From Alloalcanivorax venustensis ISO4 (GTDB taxonomy: Bacteria > Pseudomonadota > Gammaproteobacteria > Pseudomonadales > Alcanivoracaceae): a stretch of DNA of 64,000 nucleotides. The notes beneath the pieces are model-generated. The model was not told the origin of the DNA, searched no databases, and saw only the letters and a program-made list of their open reading frames with translations. Both the position numbers and the translations under genes were made by a program. Numbering within the stretch: position 1 is the first letter of the stretch; each line of letters starts with the position of its first letter. Below are positions 56,526-64,000 of the stretch, in pieces. The DNA is taken from contig NZ_ARXR01000006.1 of NCBI RefSeq assembly GCF_015356855.1, positions 1-64,000 on the forward strand. Reading direction: 5' to 3'.

Positions 56526-57440
56526 CTACTCTTCACTAAAGTAGTCACTGTCAATCTGCTTCACTTCATAGACCTGTTTGATACTCACACCCAGGTTGTT
56601 CTCCACCATCAGTTGCGCTAGTTCCCGGCCATCGAGCAGCACCACCTTCATGCTCAGGCCGTTAGCGGCCTCACGGGCGCCCGGGGAGAAATCGGAGGTG
56701 GTGATGAAGACTCCCTTGCGGGCGCCCTGACGGGTGAGCGCCCCGATAAACTTATCGATCTCTGGGCGGTGGACCGTATTGGCCCAGCGCTTGGCCTGGA
56801 GGTAGATCACATCCAGACCCAGCTTGTCTTCCTTGATGGTGCCGTCGATGCCGTCGTCGTTGGTGAGCTGGGTGGCCTGCCCGGCTTCCTTGCGGGAGCC
56901 GCCGTAGCCCATGGCCAGCATGAGGTCGACCACCAACTGCTCAAAGAATTGGGGCGAGGACTGGCGCACCTGAGTCAGAATCTCGTCAGCCAGGGCTTCC
57001 ATCAGGGACTGATGGGCCTCGGCCAGGCGTTCGTCCGGGGTGGTCTGGTCCAGGTCGTCGGCCATATCCTGGCTGTCGTCAGTCTTGTCCTTGGGAGTGT
57101 GACTGTGAAAGCGCTCAAACTCAGGGAACTGTTTGAGCCAGCGGACGGTGATCCGATCAGGGCCATTGGCCAGCGCAGCCTGACCCCGGTCGGTGATTTC
57201 CACCATGCCACGCTGGGGAATATGCAGCAGGCCGGCCTTGTTCAGGTAGGTCCGCGCCCAGCCGACCCGGTTATTGATTACCGTTTGGCGGCCGGAGGGG
57301 AGACGCTGCTTGCGCTCTTCTTCGGTGAGCTGAAAGGCATTCGCCACGTGTTGCCGCACGTCCCCCAGGGCCAGGGGCTGCCCGTGGCGGACCGACTCCA
57401 GCACGGGACGCATTACAGTTTGAAAATCCGGAATCGACAC
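56526..57440 (-). CDS. Mrr-type restriction endonuclease
   Basis: 304-residue protein. An N-terminal winged-helix (about 1-90) has LPSGRQTVINNRVGWARTYL. A PD-(D/E)XK nuclease follows: FFEQLVVDLMLAMGYGG, then DDGIDGTIKEDKLGLDVIYL and QAKRW, giving the D...QxK catalytic pattern of Mrr enzymes. Mrr cuts DNA carrying methylated bases, and it must tolerate the methylation of the neighbouring HsdM. It sits between the HEPN gene and hsdM and may be its own type IV system or part of the operon. Confidence 0.93.
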   Translation of the reverse strand: MSIPDFQTVMRPVLESVRHGQPLALGDVRQHVANAFQLTEEERKQRLPSGRQTVINNRVGWARTYLNKAGLLHIPQRGMVEITDRGQAALANGPDRITVRWLKQFPEFERFHSHTPKDKTDDSQDMADDLDQTTPDERLAEAHQSLMEALADEILTQVRQSSPQFFEQLVVDLMLAMGYGGSRKEAGQATQLTNDDGIDGTIKEDKLGLDVIYLQAKRWANTVHRPEIDKFIGALTRQGARKGVFITTSDFSPGAREAANGLSMKVVLLDGRELAQLMVENNLGVSIKQVYEVKQIDSDYFSEE

Positions 57441-57547
57441 GGTGGCTCCTCAATCTTTCGGGCGGGCTATCGGCGCGGAGCGTCGTCATCCAGCCTCTTA
57501 TTATCAGCCGGAAACTCTATCACACCGAAGCCGGTGTTCCCGTCATA

Positions 57548-58198
57548 TCAAACAACCGGATAACTCGCCTCACCCCAAAGCGCCCCGGCGTTATCCATCA
57601 TCACCTCAATCACAACCGGCACCAGGTCCGCCAGGATCGCCACGCAGTCGCGAATCTGGTCGCGATTGACTTTGCCGCCCCAGGTGGCGCCGCCGTGCAT
57701 GATCTGGTTTCTCAGTGTGTAGATGCGACTGAAGACGATGGAGAGCACCATCGGAGTGTTCTGCTCGGCCAGGGCTGAATGCGCCGCTTTCTTGGCGCCG
57801 TCGAAGCTGCGCTTCCACTGTTCTTCGGTCAGGTAGCCTTTCTGGTGGTTCCAGAAGCAGGGGAACACGTAGGGGTTATCCAACAGGACGCGGATCGCGT
57901 TCGGGTAGGCGTTCCACACCAGCTCGTCGAAGCGCTTTTCGCCGTCCAGGTCGCACAGTTTCCGCAGGAAGCTGTTGAAGGTGGCCTGTTCGTTGAGGTG
58001 GACGCGGTCGTCGATTTCCGTGGCGTAGGCGGCGTTGAAGGCGATCCACAGGAAGATGAAGCGACTGTCCGGGTCGTCTTCCTGTTCGGCACGGTCGAGC
58101 CAGCTCAAGGCGCGATGCACGCGCAGGCTCAGATTCTCCGGGTAGTTTTCGCGCTCGGCGCGCTGGCGCGCCTTCAGTTCTTTGTGGGTGCTCCCCAT
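57548..58198 (-). CDS. HEPN-type putative ribonuclease
   Basis: 216-residue helical protein. LRNQIMHGGATW has the Rx4H motif (Arg163, His168) of HEPN RNases, following a helical FIFLWIAFNAAYATEID region. HEPN proteins often act as RNA-cleaving toxins in defence or abortive infection systems. No nucleotidyltransferase antitoxin is next to it, although a phosphoesterase is. The ATG at 58196-58198 follows GGAGGGGAA; the longer frame upstream is less likely. It precedes the Mrr-like gene by 107 bp. Confidence 0.78.
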   Translation of the reverse strand: MGSTHKELKARQRAERENYPENLSLRVHRALSWLDRAEQEDDPDSRFIFLWIAFNAAYATEIDDRVHLNEQATFNSFLRKLCDLDGEKRFDELVWNAYPNAIRVLLDNPYVFPCFWNHQKGYLTEEQWKRSFDGAKKAAHSALAEQNTPMVLSIVFSRIYTLRNQIMHGGATWGGKVNRDQIRDCVAILADLVPVVIEVMMDNAGALWGEASYPVV

Positions 58199-58326
58199 TT
58201 CCCCTCCAAATGCCCACCTTGGCGGACCGACGTTTATTGGCGGACTCATTCTGTCGTCGGTTCCCTATGCCGGTGTGCCGGCTTTTTTGAGAACCTTATC
58301 ACATCGGAAGGAATAGGTGATTACCT

Positions 58327-59259
58327 TCATATCGCTGCCTCCACCCAGACGAAATTTGCCTCGCTGAGCGGCCCGGCGCCGTCCCAGCGGTAGGCGGCCA
58401 GGCGCCCGCCGTGGCGGGCGGCAACGCTGTAATCCAGGCAGGCGACGTGGTCGGTCAGGGGCTGGGGTCTGCCCTGGAACCAGTAGTGCCCGACGAACAC
58501 GGGCTTGTCGTTGGCGTAGCCGGGGAGCACGCCGTCGGCCACGGGCAGGTCGGGGATCGCGTGCAGTGTGGTGTCGGGCACCAGGGCCACGTCGAGATAG
58601 GTGGCCGGCGCGGTTTGCCACCAGCGGGTGCGGATGTGTCGCCGGGCCTGGCCGTCTTTGTCGTGAAAGCCTTCGCCTTCGGGCAGTTCGATCTCCAGGC
58701 CTTTGAGGGTGGTTTCCACGGCCGCGAACAGTGCGTGGCCTTCGATGGCGGCGGGTGCCCAGGCGTCGGCGGGCAGTCTCGCGTGGTCGTCCAGCCAGGT
58801 GTCGAGCGTGTCGATGTGCGCCGGGTGCCAGCAGGCGTGCACCGCGCGGAACTCCGGCAGGTCCAGGTACAGCGGCAGGGTGCGGAACCAGTCCAGCACC
58901 TCTTCGTGGAGGTCCGGGTACTGCCCGATTTGCTCCAGGAAGGCTTGATGCTGGTGGCGGTTCTTGGCGGAGTGCGGGCGCAGGTACTCACCGGGTTGCG
59001 ACGGGTCCGGCGTGGCCCAGGCCACCGCGTTGAACTCATGGTTGCCCATGATCGCCAGCGCTTCGCCGGCTTCGACCATGGCACGCACGACGCGCACCAC
59101 CTCCAGTTGCTCGGGCCCGCGGTCGATGTAGTCGCCCAGGAACAGCGCCTTGCGGGTCGGGTGCCGCCACACGCCCCGGGTTTCCGTGTAGCCCAGCCGG
59201 TGCAGCAACCGCTTCAGGGGTTCCGCGTGGCCGTGGATGTCGCCAATGATGTCGTACAT
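58327..59259 (-). CDS. Calcineurin-like metallophosphoesterase
   Basis: 310-residue phosphoesterase with the metal-binding motifs MYDIIGDIHGHAEPL, LGDYIDRGPEQLEV, MGNHEFNAVAW and GHYWFQG. These match PP1-like and diadenosine tetraphosphatase-like enzymes. The start at ATG 59257-59259 gives an N-terminal metal site. It is divergent from the WYL regulator and could be regulated by it. A short overlapping 21-codon frame follows its stop. Substrate is unknown; it could remove phosphate from a nucleotide or a protein. Confidence 0.9.
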   Translation of the reverse strand: MYDIIGDIHGHAEPLKRLLHRLGYTETRGVWRHPTRKALFLGDYIDRGPEQLEVVRVVRAMVEAGEALAIMGNHEFNAVAWATPDPSQPGEYLRPHSAKNRHQHQAFLEQIGQYPDLHEEVLDWFRTLPLYLDLPEFRAVHACWHPAHIDTLDTWLDDHARLPADAWAPAAIEGHALFAAVETTLKGLEIELPEGEGFHDKDGQARRHIRTRWWQTAPATYLDVALVPDTTLHAIPDLPVADGVLPGYANDKPVFVGHYWFQGRPQPLTDHVACLDYSVAARHGGRLAAYRWDGAGPLSEANFVWVEAAI

Positions 59260-59435
59260 CGTGCGTCCTCGTAATTCGAAAGGTGGCATCCCTGCCCCAG
59301 TATCTATCCTAGATGGTGTCCATCCGTGACATCCGCCACTCTATGACTTCAGTGACGACACATCTATACTGGCTACATGAACACGTCCAGTTTTCAGGCA
59401 GGTCGCCATGCCAACCAATAAAGAGGGAGAGTGCC

Positions 59436-60326
59436 ATGGCTCGCGTTAGCCGCAAAAGCGCCGGTGCATGGCCGGTACGTTGGGATCTGTTACTGCGCTA
59501 CAGGTTGATCGAGGTGATGGCGCTCTGGGAGGGCCGGCTCACCACCAATCATCTGATGCGTGCCTTCGGCATCGGGCGCCAGCAGGCCAGCAAGGACATC
59601 AATACCTATCTGGCGGATTACGGGCCGGACAATCTGACGTATGACCGCTTCCTCAAGGGCTACCGCCCCACGGAGGCGTTCAAGCCGGTGTTCACCCAGG
59701 GCGTCGCCGACGAGTACCTGCAAATGATGCACGCCCGGGAGGACCTGGCCTGTTCCTTTGAGTCGCTGACGGTGCGCGAGCTCAACACCGAGGTGCTGCT
59801 GCCCCCGGCCCGGGATCTGCGTCCGGCGGTGTTGCGGCCGGTGTTGCAGGCCTGCCGGGAAGGCAAGCGAGTGGAGATCGAATACGCGTCGCTGGCGAAC
59901 CCGGAGCCGGAGTTCCGGGTGATCCAGCCGCACACCGTGGTGCACACCGGCTACCGCTGGCACGTCCGCGCCTGGTGCGAGAAGAACGGGGACTTTCGGG
60001 ATTTCGTACTCAGCCGGATCAGCGACCGGCCCGAGCTGGTGCTGCACGGGGACCGTGGCGCCGAAGACGACGAGGCCTGGCGGACCCGAGTCGTCGTGCG
60101 CCTGGGGCCAGATCCTCGCTTATCGCCGCCGCAGCAGGCCCTGATCGAGCGGGATTACGGTATGCAGCACGGTGAACTGCGCCTCGAGACCCGCGGGGCC
60201 CTGGTGAGTTATCTGCTCCAGCAGCTGCGGGTGGATACGCCGGCGGACCATCGCTCGCCGGAGGCACAGCAGGTGGTGGTTCTGAATCGGGATGAGGTGG
60301 AGCACTGGGCGGTTATGCCCGGCTAG
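59436..60326 (+). CDS. WYL-domain transcriptional regulator (BrxR/CapW-like)
   Basis: 296-residue regulator. An N-terminal winged helix (about 20-80) has EGRLTTNHLMRAFGIGRQQA. A WYL domain (about 150-215) has KRVEIEYASLANPEPEFRVI with PHTVVHTGYRWHVRAWCEKN and FRDFVLSRI. A C-terminal extension (WCX) follows. These BrxR/CapW-type proteins control defence islands and may sense nucleic acid or nucleotide signals during infection. ATG at 59436 follows AGAGGGAGAG. It is divergent from the phosphoesterase/HEPN/Mrr set and is the outer gene of the island, next to mutS. Confidence 0.9.
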   Translation: MARVSRKSAGAWPVRWDLLLRYRLIEVMALWEGRLTTNHLMRAFGIGRQQASKDINTYLADYGPDNLTYDRFLKGYRPTEAFKPVFTQGVADEYLQMMHAREDLACSFESLTVRELNTEVLLPPARDLRPAVLRPVLQACREGKRVEIEYASLANPEPEFRVIQPHTVVHTGYRWHVRAWCEKNGDFRDFVLSRISDRPELVLHGDRGAEDDEAWRTRVVVRLGPDPRLSPPQQALIERDYGMQHGELRLETRGALVSYLLQQLRVDTPADHRSPEAQQVVVLNRDEVEHWAVMPG

Positions 60327-60432
60327 CCGCCACCAATAGAGCCCCGCCCAAGGGTTTGCTATTCTGCCCCGCTTACGTCCCGTTACCCGCCGGGGCGCCA
60401 CCACTCTTCAGAAAACAGGCGATACCGCGCTT

Positions 60433-62988
60433 ATGGCAATGGACGACCTCTCCGGGCATACGCCCATGATGCGCCAATACCTCGGCCTGAAGGCCAACCA
60501 TCCAGATCAGCTGCTGTTCTACCGGATGGGGGATTTTTACGAGCTGTTTTTCGGCGACGCCCAGAAGGCGGCCCGCCTGCTGGATATCACCCTGACGCAG
60601 CGCGGGCAGAGCAACGGCAAGCCGATTCCCATGGCGGGGATTCCCTACCACGCCGCCGAGGGCTATCTGGCGCGGCTGGTGAAGTTGGGCGAGTCAGTGG
60701 TGATCTGCGAGCAGATCGGCGATCCGGCGCTGGCCAAGGGGCCGGTGGAGCGCAAGGTGGTGCGCATCGTGACGCCGGGGACGGTGAGCGACGAGGCGTT
60801 GCTGGAGGAGCGCCGCGACACGCTGCTGTGCGCGCTCTATGAGGACGGGCCGCGCATCGGCGCCGCCAGCCTGGACGTGGCCGCCGGGCGCTTCGTGGTG
60901 ACGCAGGTGGACGGCCATGAGCAACTGCAGGCGCTGTTGGAGCGCTGGCAGCCGGCGGAGCTGTTGATCAGCGAGGATCACGGCCTGCCGGGCCCGCTGA
61001 GCCAGCGGCCCGGTTGCCGGCAGCGGCCGCCCTGGGATTTCGACGCGGAGGGCGCGCGCCGGCAGCTTTGCCAGCAGTTCCAGGTGCAGGATTTGTCCGG
61101 CTTCGGCCAGCCCACCCCGGCGTCGGTGGCGGCGGCCGGGGCGCTGTTGCAGTACGCCCGGGAAACCCAGCGCAGCGACCTGCCCCACGTCACCGGGCTG
61201 ACCCTGGAGGCGTTCGACGACGGCGTCGCCATGGACGCCGCCACGCGCCGCAATCTGGAGCTCACCGAAACGCTCACCGGCCAGGAGGAGCCGTCCCTGG
61301 CCTGGGTGCTGGACAGCACCGAGACGGCCATGGGTTCGCGGTTGCTCAAGCGCTGGGTGCACCGGCCGCTGCGCGACCGCTCGGTGCTCGGCGAGCGTCA
61401 GGACCGCATCGCCGCGCTGCGCGACGGCTGGCGCTTCGAGTCCGCCCGCCAGGTGCTGGACCGGATCGGCGATATGGAACGGATTCTCGGCCGGGTGGCG
61501 CTGCGCTCCGCCCGGCCCCGCGATCTGACGCGACTGCACATCAGCCTGTGCGCGCTGCCCGAGCTGCACGCCGCCCTGCCCGACGACGCGGTGTTCCAGG
61601 GGCTGCACGACCGGCTCAGCGATTTCCCGGATAAAGTGGCGCTGCTGGCGCGGGCGGTGATCGAGAACCCGCCCATGCTGATCCGCGACGGTGGCGTGAT
61701 CGCGCCGGGCTACAGCGAAGAGCTGGACGAGTTGCGTTCGATCAGCGAGAACGCCGGCGCGGTGCTGGTGGATATTGAAACCCGTGAGCGCGAGCGCACC
61801 GGCTTTTCCACGCTGCGGGTCAAGTACAACCGGGTGCACGGCTATTACATCGAGCTGTCCCGCCGCGAGGCGGACCAGGCGCCGGTGGATTACCAGCGCC
61901 GCCAGACGCTGAAGAACGCCGAGCGCTTTATCACACCGGAGCTGAAGGAGTTCGAGGACAAGGCGCTGTCCGCGTCCAGCAAGGCGCTGAACCTGGAGAA
62001 GCGGCTTTACGAAGCGCTGATCGAGGAGCTGGCCGCCGATCTCGGCCCACTGCAGGCGAGCGCCGCGGCGGTGGCCGAGCTGGACGTGCTGGCGTGTCTG
62101 GCGGAGCGGGCGGAAACCCTGAACTGGGTGCGCCCCAATCTGGTGGACGAGCCGGGCATCGAGATCGTCGACGGCCGCCACCCGGTGGTGGAACAGGTGA
62201 TGGACGACGCCTTCGTGCCCAACAGCCTGCAGCTGGACGATCAGCGCCGCATGGTGATCATCACCGGCCCGAACATGGGCGGTAAGTCCACCTACATGCG
62301 CCAGACGGCGCTGATCGCCCTGCTCGCCCACATCGGCAGCGCGGTGCCCGCCGCCAGCGCCCGCATCGGCAAGATCGATCGCATCTTTACCCGCATCGGC
62401 TCGTCCGACGATTTGGCCGGCGGCCGTTCCACCTTTATGGTGGAGATGTCGGAAACGGCCAACATCCTCAATAACGCCACGCCGGAAAGCCTGGTGTTGA
62501 TGGATGAGATCGGCCGTGGCACCAGCACCTTCGACGGCCTCAGCCTGGCGTGGGCGGCGGCGGAGCATCTGGCCCGCAATCTGCGCGCCTACACGTTGTT
62601 CGCCACCCATTACTTCGAGCTGACGCAGCTGCCGGAGCATCTGCCCGGCGTCTACAACGCCCATCTCACCGCCAGCGAGCACAACAACCGCATCGTCTTC
62701 CTGCACCGGGTACAGGAAGGGCCGGCGAGCCGCAGCTACGGCCTGCAGGTGGCGCAGCTGGCCGGGGTGCCCGCCGGCGTGATCCGTCAGGCGGCGGACA
62801 AGCTGGCGGAGCTGGAAAGCGGTGAGCGGCCGGTGCCGGCGGCCCACTCCGAAGCACCCGCCCAGGCGGACATGTTCGGTGCCATCAGCGAGGTGGATAA
62901 AGCGCTGCGGGATCTGGACCCGGATGATCTGACGCCGCGCCAGGCCCTGGAGGCGCTCTACCGCCTGAAGCAGTTAAGCGACCACTGA
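60433..62988 (+). CDS. mutS: DNA mismatch repair protein MutS
   Basis: 851-residue mismatch recognition ATPase. The mismatch-reading motif is in [14 protein letters not shown]. Clamp and lever domains lie in between, and the ATPase has [39 protein letters not shown] and [13 protein letters not shown]-terminal tetramerisation tail ends the protein ([20 protein letters not shown]). The start at 60433 gives [13 protein letters not shown]; a second ATG two codons later is possible. It follows the defence island and precedes fdxA. Confidence 0.98.
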   Translation: MAMDDLSGHTPMMRQYLGLKANHPDQLLFYRMGDFYELFFGDAQKAARLLDITLTQRGQSNGKPIPMAGIPYHAAEGYLARLVKLGESVVICEQIGDPALAKGPVERKVVRIVTPGTVSDEALLEERRDTLLCALYEDGPRIGAASLDVAAGRFVVTQVDGHEQLQALLERWQPAELLISEDHGLPGPLSQRPGCRQRPPWDFDAEGARRQLCQQFQVQDLSGFGQPTPASVAAAGALLQYARETQRSDLPHVTGLTLEAFDDGVAMDAATRRNLELTETLTGQEEPSLAWVLDSTETAMGSRLLKRWVHRPLRDRSVLGERQDRIAALRDGWRFESARQVLDRIGDMERILGRVALRSARPRDLTRLHISLCALPELHAALPDDAVFQGLHDRLSDFPDKVALLARAVIENPPMLIRDGGVIAPGYSEELDELRSISENAGAVLVDIETRERERTGFSTLRVKYNRVHGYYIELSRREADQAPVDYQRRQTLKNAERFITPELKEFEDKALSASSKALNLEKRLYEALIEELAADLGPLQASAAAVAELDVLACLAERAETLNWVRPNLVDEPGIEIVDGRHPVVEQVMDDAFVPNSLQLDDQRRMVIITGPNMGGKSTYMRQTALIALLAHIGSAVPAASARIGKIDRIFTRIGSSDDLAGGRSTFMVEMSETANILNNATPESLVLMDEIGRGTSTFDGLSLAWAAAEHLARNLRAYTLFATHYFELTQLPEHLPGVYNAHLTASEHNNRIVFLHRVQEGPASRSYGLQVAQLAGVPAGVIRQAADKLAELESGERPVPAAHSEAPAQADMFGAISEVDKALRDLDPDDLTPRQALEALYRLKQLSDH

Positions 62989-63035
62989 TAAACCGCGGCA
63001 TTGACCACTTCGGTCAATCGCGGTGCCCGCGGCGC

Positions 63036-63063
63036 TTGCCAGCCCGGCACAGTCGGGTAGACT
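63036..63063 (+). promoter_or_regulatory. Predicted promoter of fdxA
   Basis: -35 TTGCCA (63036-63041) and -10 TAGACT (63058-63063) with a 16-bp spacer lie about 130 bp before the fdxA ATG. Confidence 0.45.
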
Positions 63064-63192
63064 AGCGCGGCCCCGAGGGAGGGTCACGCGCCGAGCGGCT
63101 GGCGCCCCTGGCGATATACCCCAAGCGGGCCGGTGATCTGATAGAATTCAGTGCTGGCCCTGGAAAGAGAATACACCTGGCGAGGACAGGCT

Positions 63193-63522
63193 ATGACGTT
63201 CGTAGTAGGTGAAAACTGCATCAACTGCAAACACACGGACTGCGTGGAAGTATGTCCGGTGGACTGTTTCTATGAAGGCCCCAACTTCCTGGTGATTCAC
63301 CCGGACGAATGCATCGACTGCGCCCTGTGCGAGCCCGAATGCCCGGTGAACGCCATCTTCTCGGAAGACGAGTTGCCCGACGACCAGCAGGATTTCCTGG
63401 AAATCAACGCGGAGCTGGCGGAGAAGTGGCCCAACATCACCGAGATGAAGGACTCCCCGGACGATGCGGAAGAGTGGGACGGTGTCCCCAACAAGAAGGA
63501 AAAGCTCGCCCGCGAGTGGTAA
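63193..63522 (+). CDS. fdxA: Ferredoxin FdxA (7Fe type)
   Basis: 109-residue electron carrier. The N-terminal motif [17 protein letters not shown] and the second motif [17 protein letters not shown] bind one 3Fe-4S and one 4Fe-4S cluster, as in Azotobacter ferredoxin I-like FdxA proteins. The C-terminus ([19 protein letters not shown]) matches the family. ATG at 63193 follows GAGG; an ATG/CTG further upstream would add 14 atypical residues. In Pseudomonas the gene lies between mutS and rsmZ/rpoS, as seems to be the case here. Confidence 0.97.
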   Translation: MTFVVGENCINCKHTDCVEVCPVDCFYEGPNFLVIHPDECIDCALCEPECPVNAIFSEDELPDDQQDFLEINAELAEKWPNITEMKDSPDDAEEWDGVPNKKEKLAREW

Positions 63523-63544
63523 TCGGCGGGTAGCCTGAAATAAG

Positions 63545-63571
63545 AAAGGGCGGCATCCTGCCGCCCTTTTT
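63545..63571. terminator. Bidirectional terminator shared by fdxA and the RsmZ-like RNA
   Basis: AAAGGGCGGCA-TCC-TGCCGCCCTTTTT. On the plus strand it ends fdxA with five T; on the minus strand it ends in CCCTTTCTTA. On the minus strand the loop is AGGA, an eligible CsrA site. Confidence 0.9.
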
Positions 63572-63661
63572 GCGTCGAGTGTTCCTTACCCGATTGCGCT
63601 CACCTAGAACCTCCGTGTCCACCGTCCCTAGCTTTCCGTGTGCTCTTCTCCATGAGCACGG
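63545..63661 (-). ncRNA. RsmZ/CsrB-like regulatory RNA, CsrA antagonist (predicted)
   Basis: About 115 nt on the minus strand between a TATAGT -10 element (63667-63672) and the terminator at 63545. Seven GGA motifs occur (plus-strand TCC at 63649, 63635, 63625, 63618, 63612, 63583 and 63556). The first is in the 8-nt loop ATGGAGAA of a perfect GTGCTC/GAGCAC hairpin (63640-63659), and the last is in the terminator loop; this loop presentation is the hallmark of RsmX/Y/Z and CsrB RNAs. An exact GacA box lies about 180 bp upstream. Neighbouring fdxA is conserved beside rsmZ in Pseudomonas. Expression is not shown by the sequence. Confidence 0.8.
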
Positions 63662-63831
63662 GAGGCACTATAGCAATCGCGGAGGCCGGCAAGGGTTAAA
63701 GATATATAAAAACTGCGGACAAGAAATGAGCTCTTTCGGCTCTTCCCCAGGTATATCAATAGCTTAGCGAATTCGCCGATAAAAATTGACGGCATCCGAG
63801 GACAGAAGATTGGTAGAAATGCTTACAGTCT

Positions 63832-63849
63832 TGTAAGATATTGCTTACA
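63832..63849. promoter_or_regulatory. GacA-type upstream activating site
   Basis: TGTAAG-ATATTG-CTTACA is an exact TGTAAG-N6-CTTACA, the upstream sequence of Gac-controlled small RNA genes. It is centred near 63840, about 180 bp before the predicted start of the RsmZ-like RNA. A third half-site, CTTACA at 63822-63827, is adjacent and makes a second dyad with 4-base spacing. Confidence 0.8.
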
Positions 63850-64000
63850 AACTCAGAGCATTTCAGCAGGCTGTTCCGGTGCCTTAAGGCCTCCGGGACA
63901 CACAGCGGTGCCACAAAGCCGCCAAGTTTTACAATCGCTCACGGCTTTTTACAGCATGGGCAAAGTGGGACATGTAACCTTTTGATTAGATAAATGGTAT
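63850..64000. other. Intergenic sequence at the right edge
   Basis: No coding frame with a ribosome site is seen. GCCTTAAGGC (63881-63890) is a 10-bp palindrome, and AAAGCCG/CGGCTTTTT around 63914-63950 can form a weak hairpin with a T tract on the plus strand. It may be the end region of a gene beyond the window. Confidence 0.4.

Noticed and set aside
58265-58330. 21-codon frame whose ATG overlaps the stop of the phosphoesterase gene
   Set aside because: Overlap suggests coupling, but the product is too short and has no recognisable feature; chance is more likely.
59312-59324. GATGG-TGT-CCATC inverted repeat as the WYL operator
   Set aside because: It is short and can occur by chance; no second copy was found in the intergenic region.
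36355-60432. Accessory region considered as a prophage or an integrative element
   Set aside because: No integrase, transposase, phage structural or conjugation gene and no flanking direct repeat was seen.

Overview
The window is GC-rich chromosomal DNA from a gammaproteobacterium. Gene content and order (dnaX next to the SRP RNA gene; cinA-recA-recX-alaS-lysC-csrA-tRNA-Ser; mutS-fdxA followed by an RsmZ-like RNA with a GacA box) resemble the Pseudomonas/Alcanivorax part of the group. Marine lipoproteins with PhoX-like and beta-helix domains lean towards Alcanivorax-like bacteria. That placement is inference; no search was run.

Layout. 1-8.9 kb: the 5' part of dnaX, the SRP RNA with a good promoter, a membrane stress protein, a small heat shock protein, an oxygenase, a YbjN protein, then a rightward PadR/DUF1853/DUF2804/DUF4282/pirin series. 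8.9-15.2 kb: a compact leftward run of thiolase, pyrC, a CobW-family metallochaperone GTPase, a DUF2796 periplasmic protein, an SMR transporter and an acetyl-CoA hydrolase/transferase. 15.3-18.2 kb: a 36-residue membrane ORF, DAHP synthase and a chemoreceptor. 18.4-23.9 kb: two large lipoproteins, one a beta-helix/c-type-haem fusion and one an M19-like hydrolase. 24.1-28.6 kb: a GAF/PAS hybrid kinase overlapping a receiver-EAL phosphodiesterase. 28.6-36.4 kb: the core block tRNA-Ser, csrA, lysC, alaS, tauE-like, recX, recA and cinA, all leftward.

36.5-60.3 kb is accessory DNA between cinA and mutS, which lie close together in Pseudomonas. Its first part holds a receiver protein without a phosphorylation site, a SYLF protein, a VTT membrane protein, a PhoX-like remnant and its intact paralogue, and an SDR/hypothetical/TetR group with a perfect palindromic operator. 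Its second part (43.3-60.3 kb) is a defence island. A WYL regulator faces a leftward set of phosphoesterase, HEPN protein, Mrr-like nuclease, hsdM, hsdS, two DUF262 proteins, an AlbA_2 protein, hsdR and a YgjP-type metalloprotein. From hsdM to the YgjP gene the frames overlap or nearly touch, so the DUF262 pair and AlbA_2 gene look built into the type I operon.

60.4-64 kb: mutS, fdxA, and on the minus strand a strong candidate RsmZ/CsrB-type regulatory RNA with seven GGA motifs, a terminator shared with fdxA, and an exact GacA upstream box about 180 bp from its predicted start. With csrA and its GGA-rich leader at 29 kb, the window contains both the protein and an RNA antagonist of a Gac/Rsm circuit.
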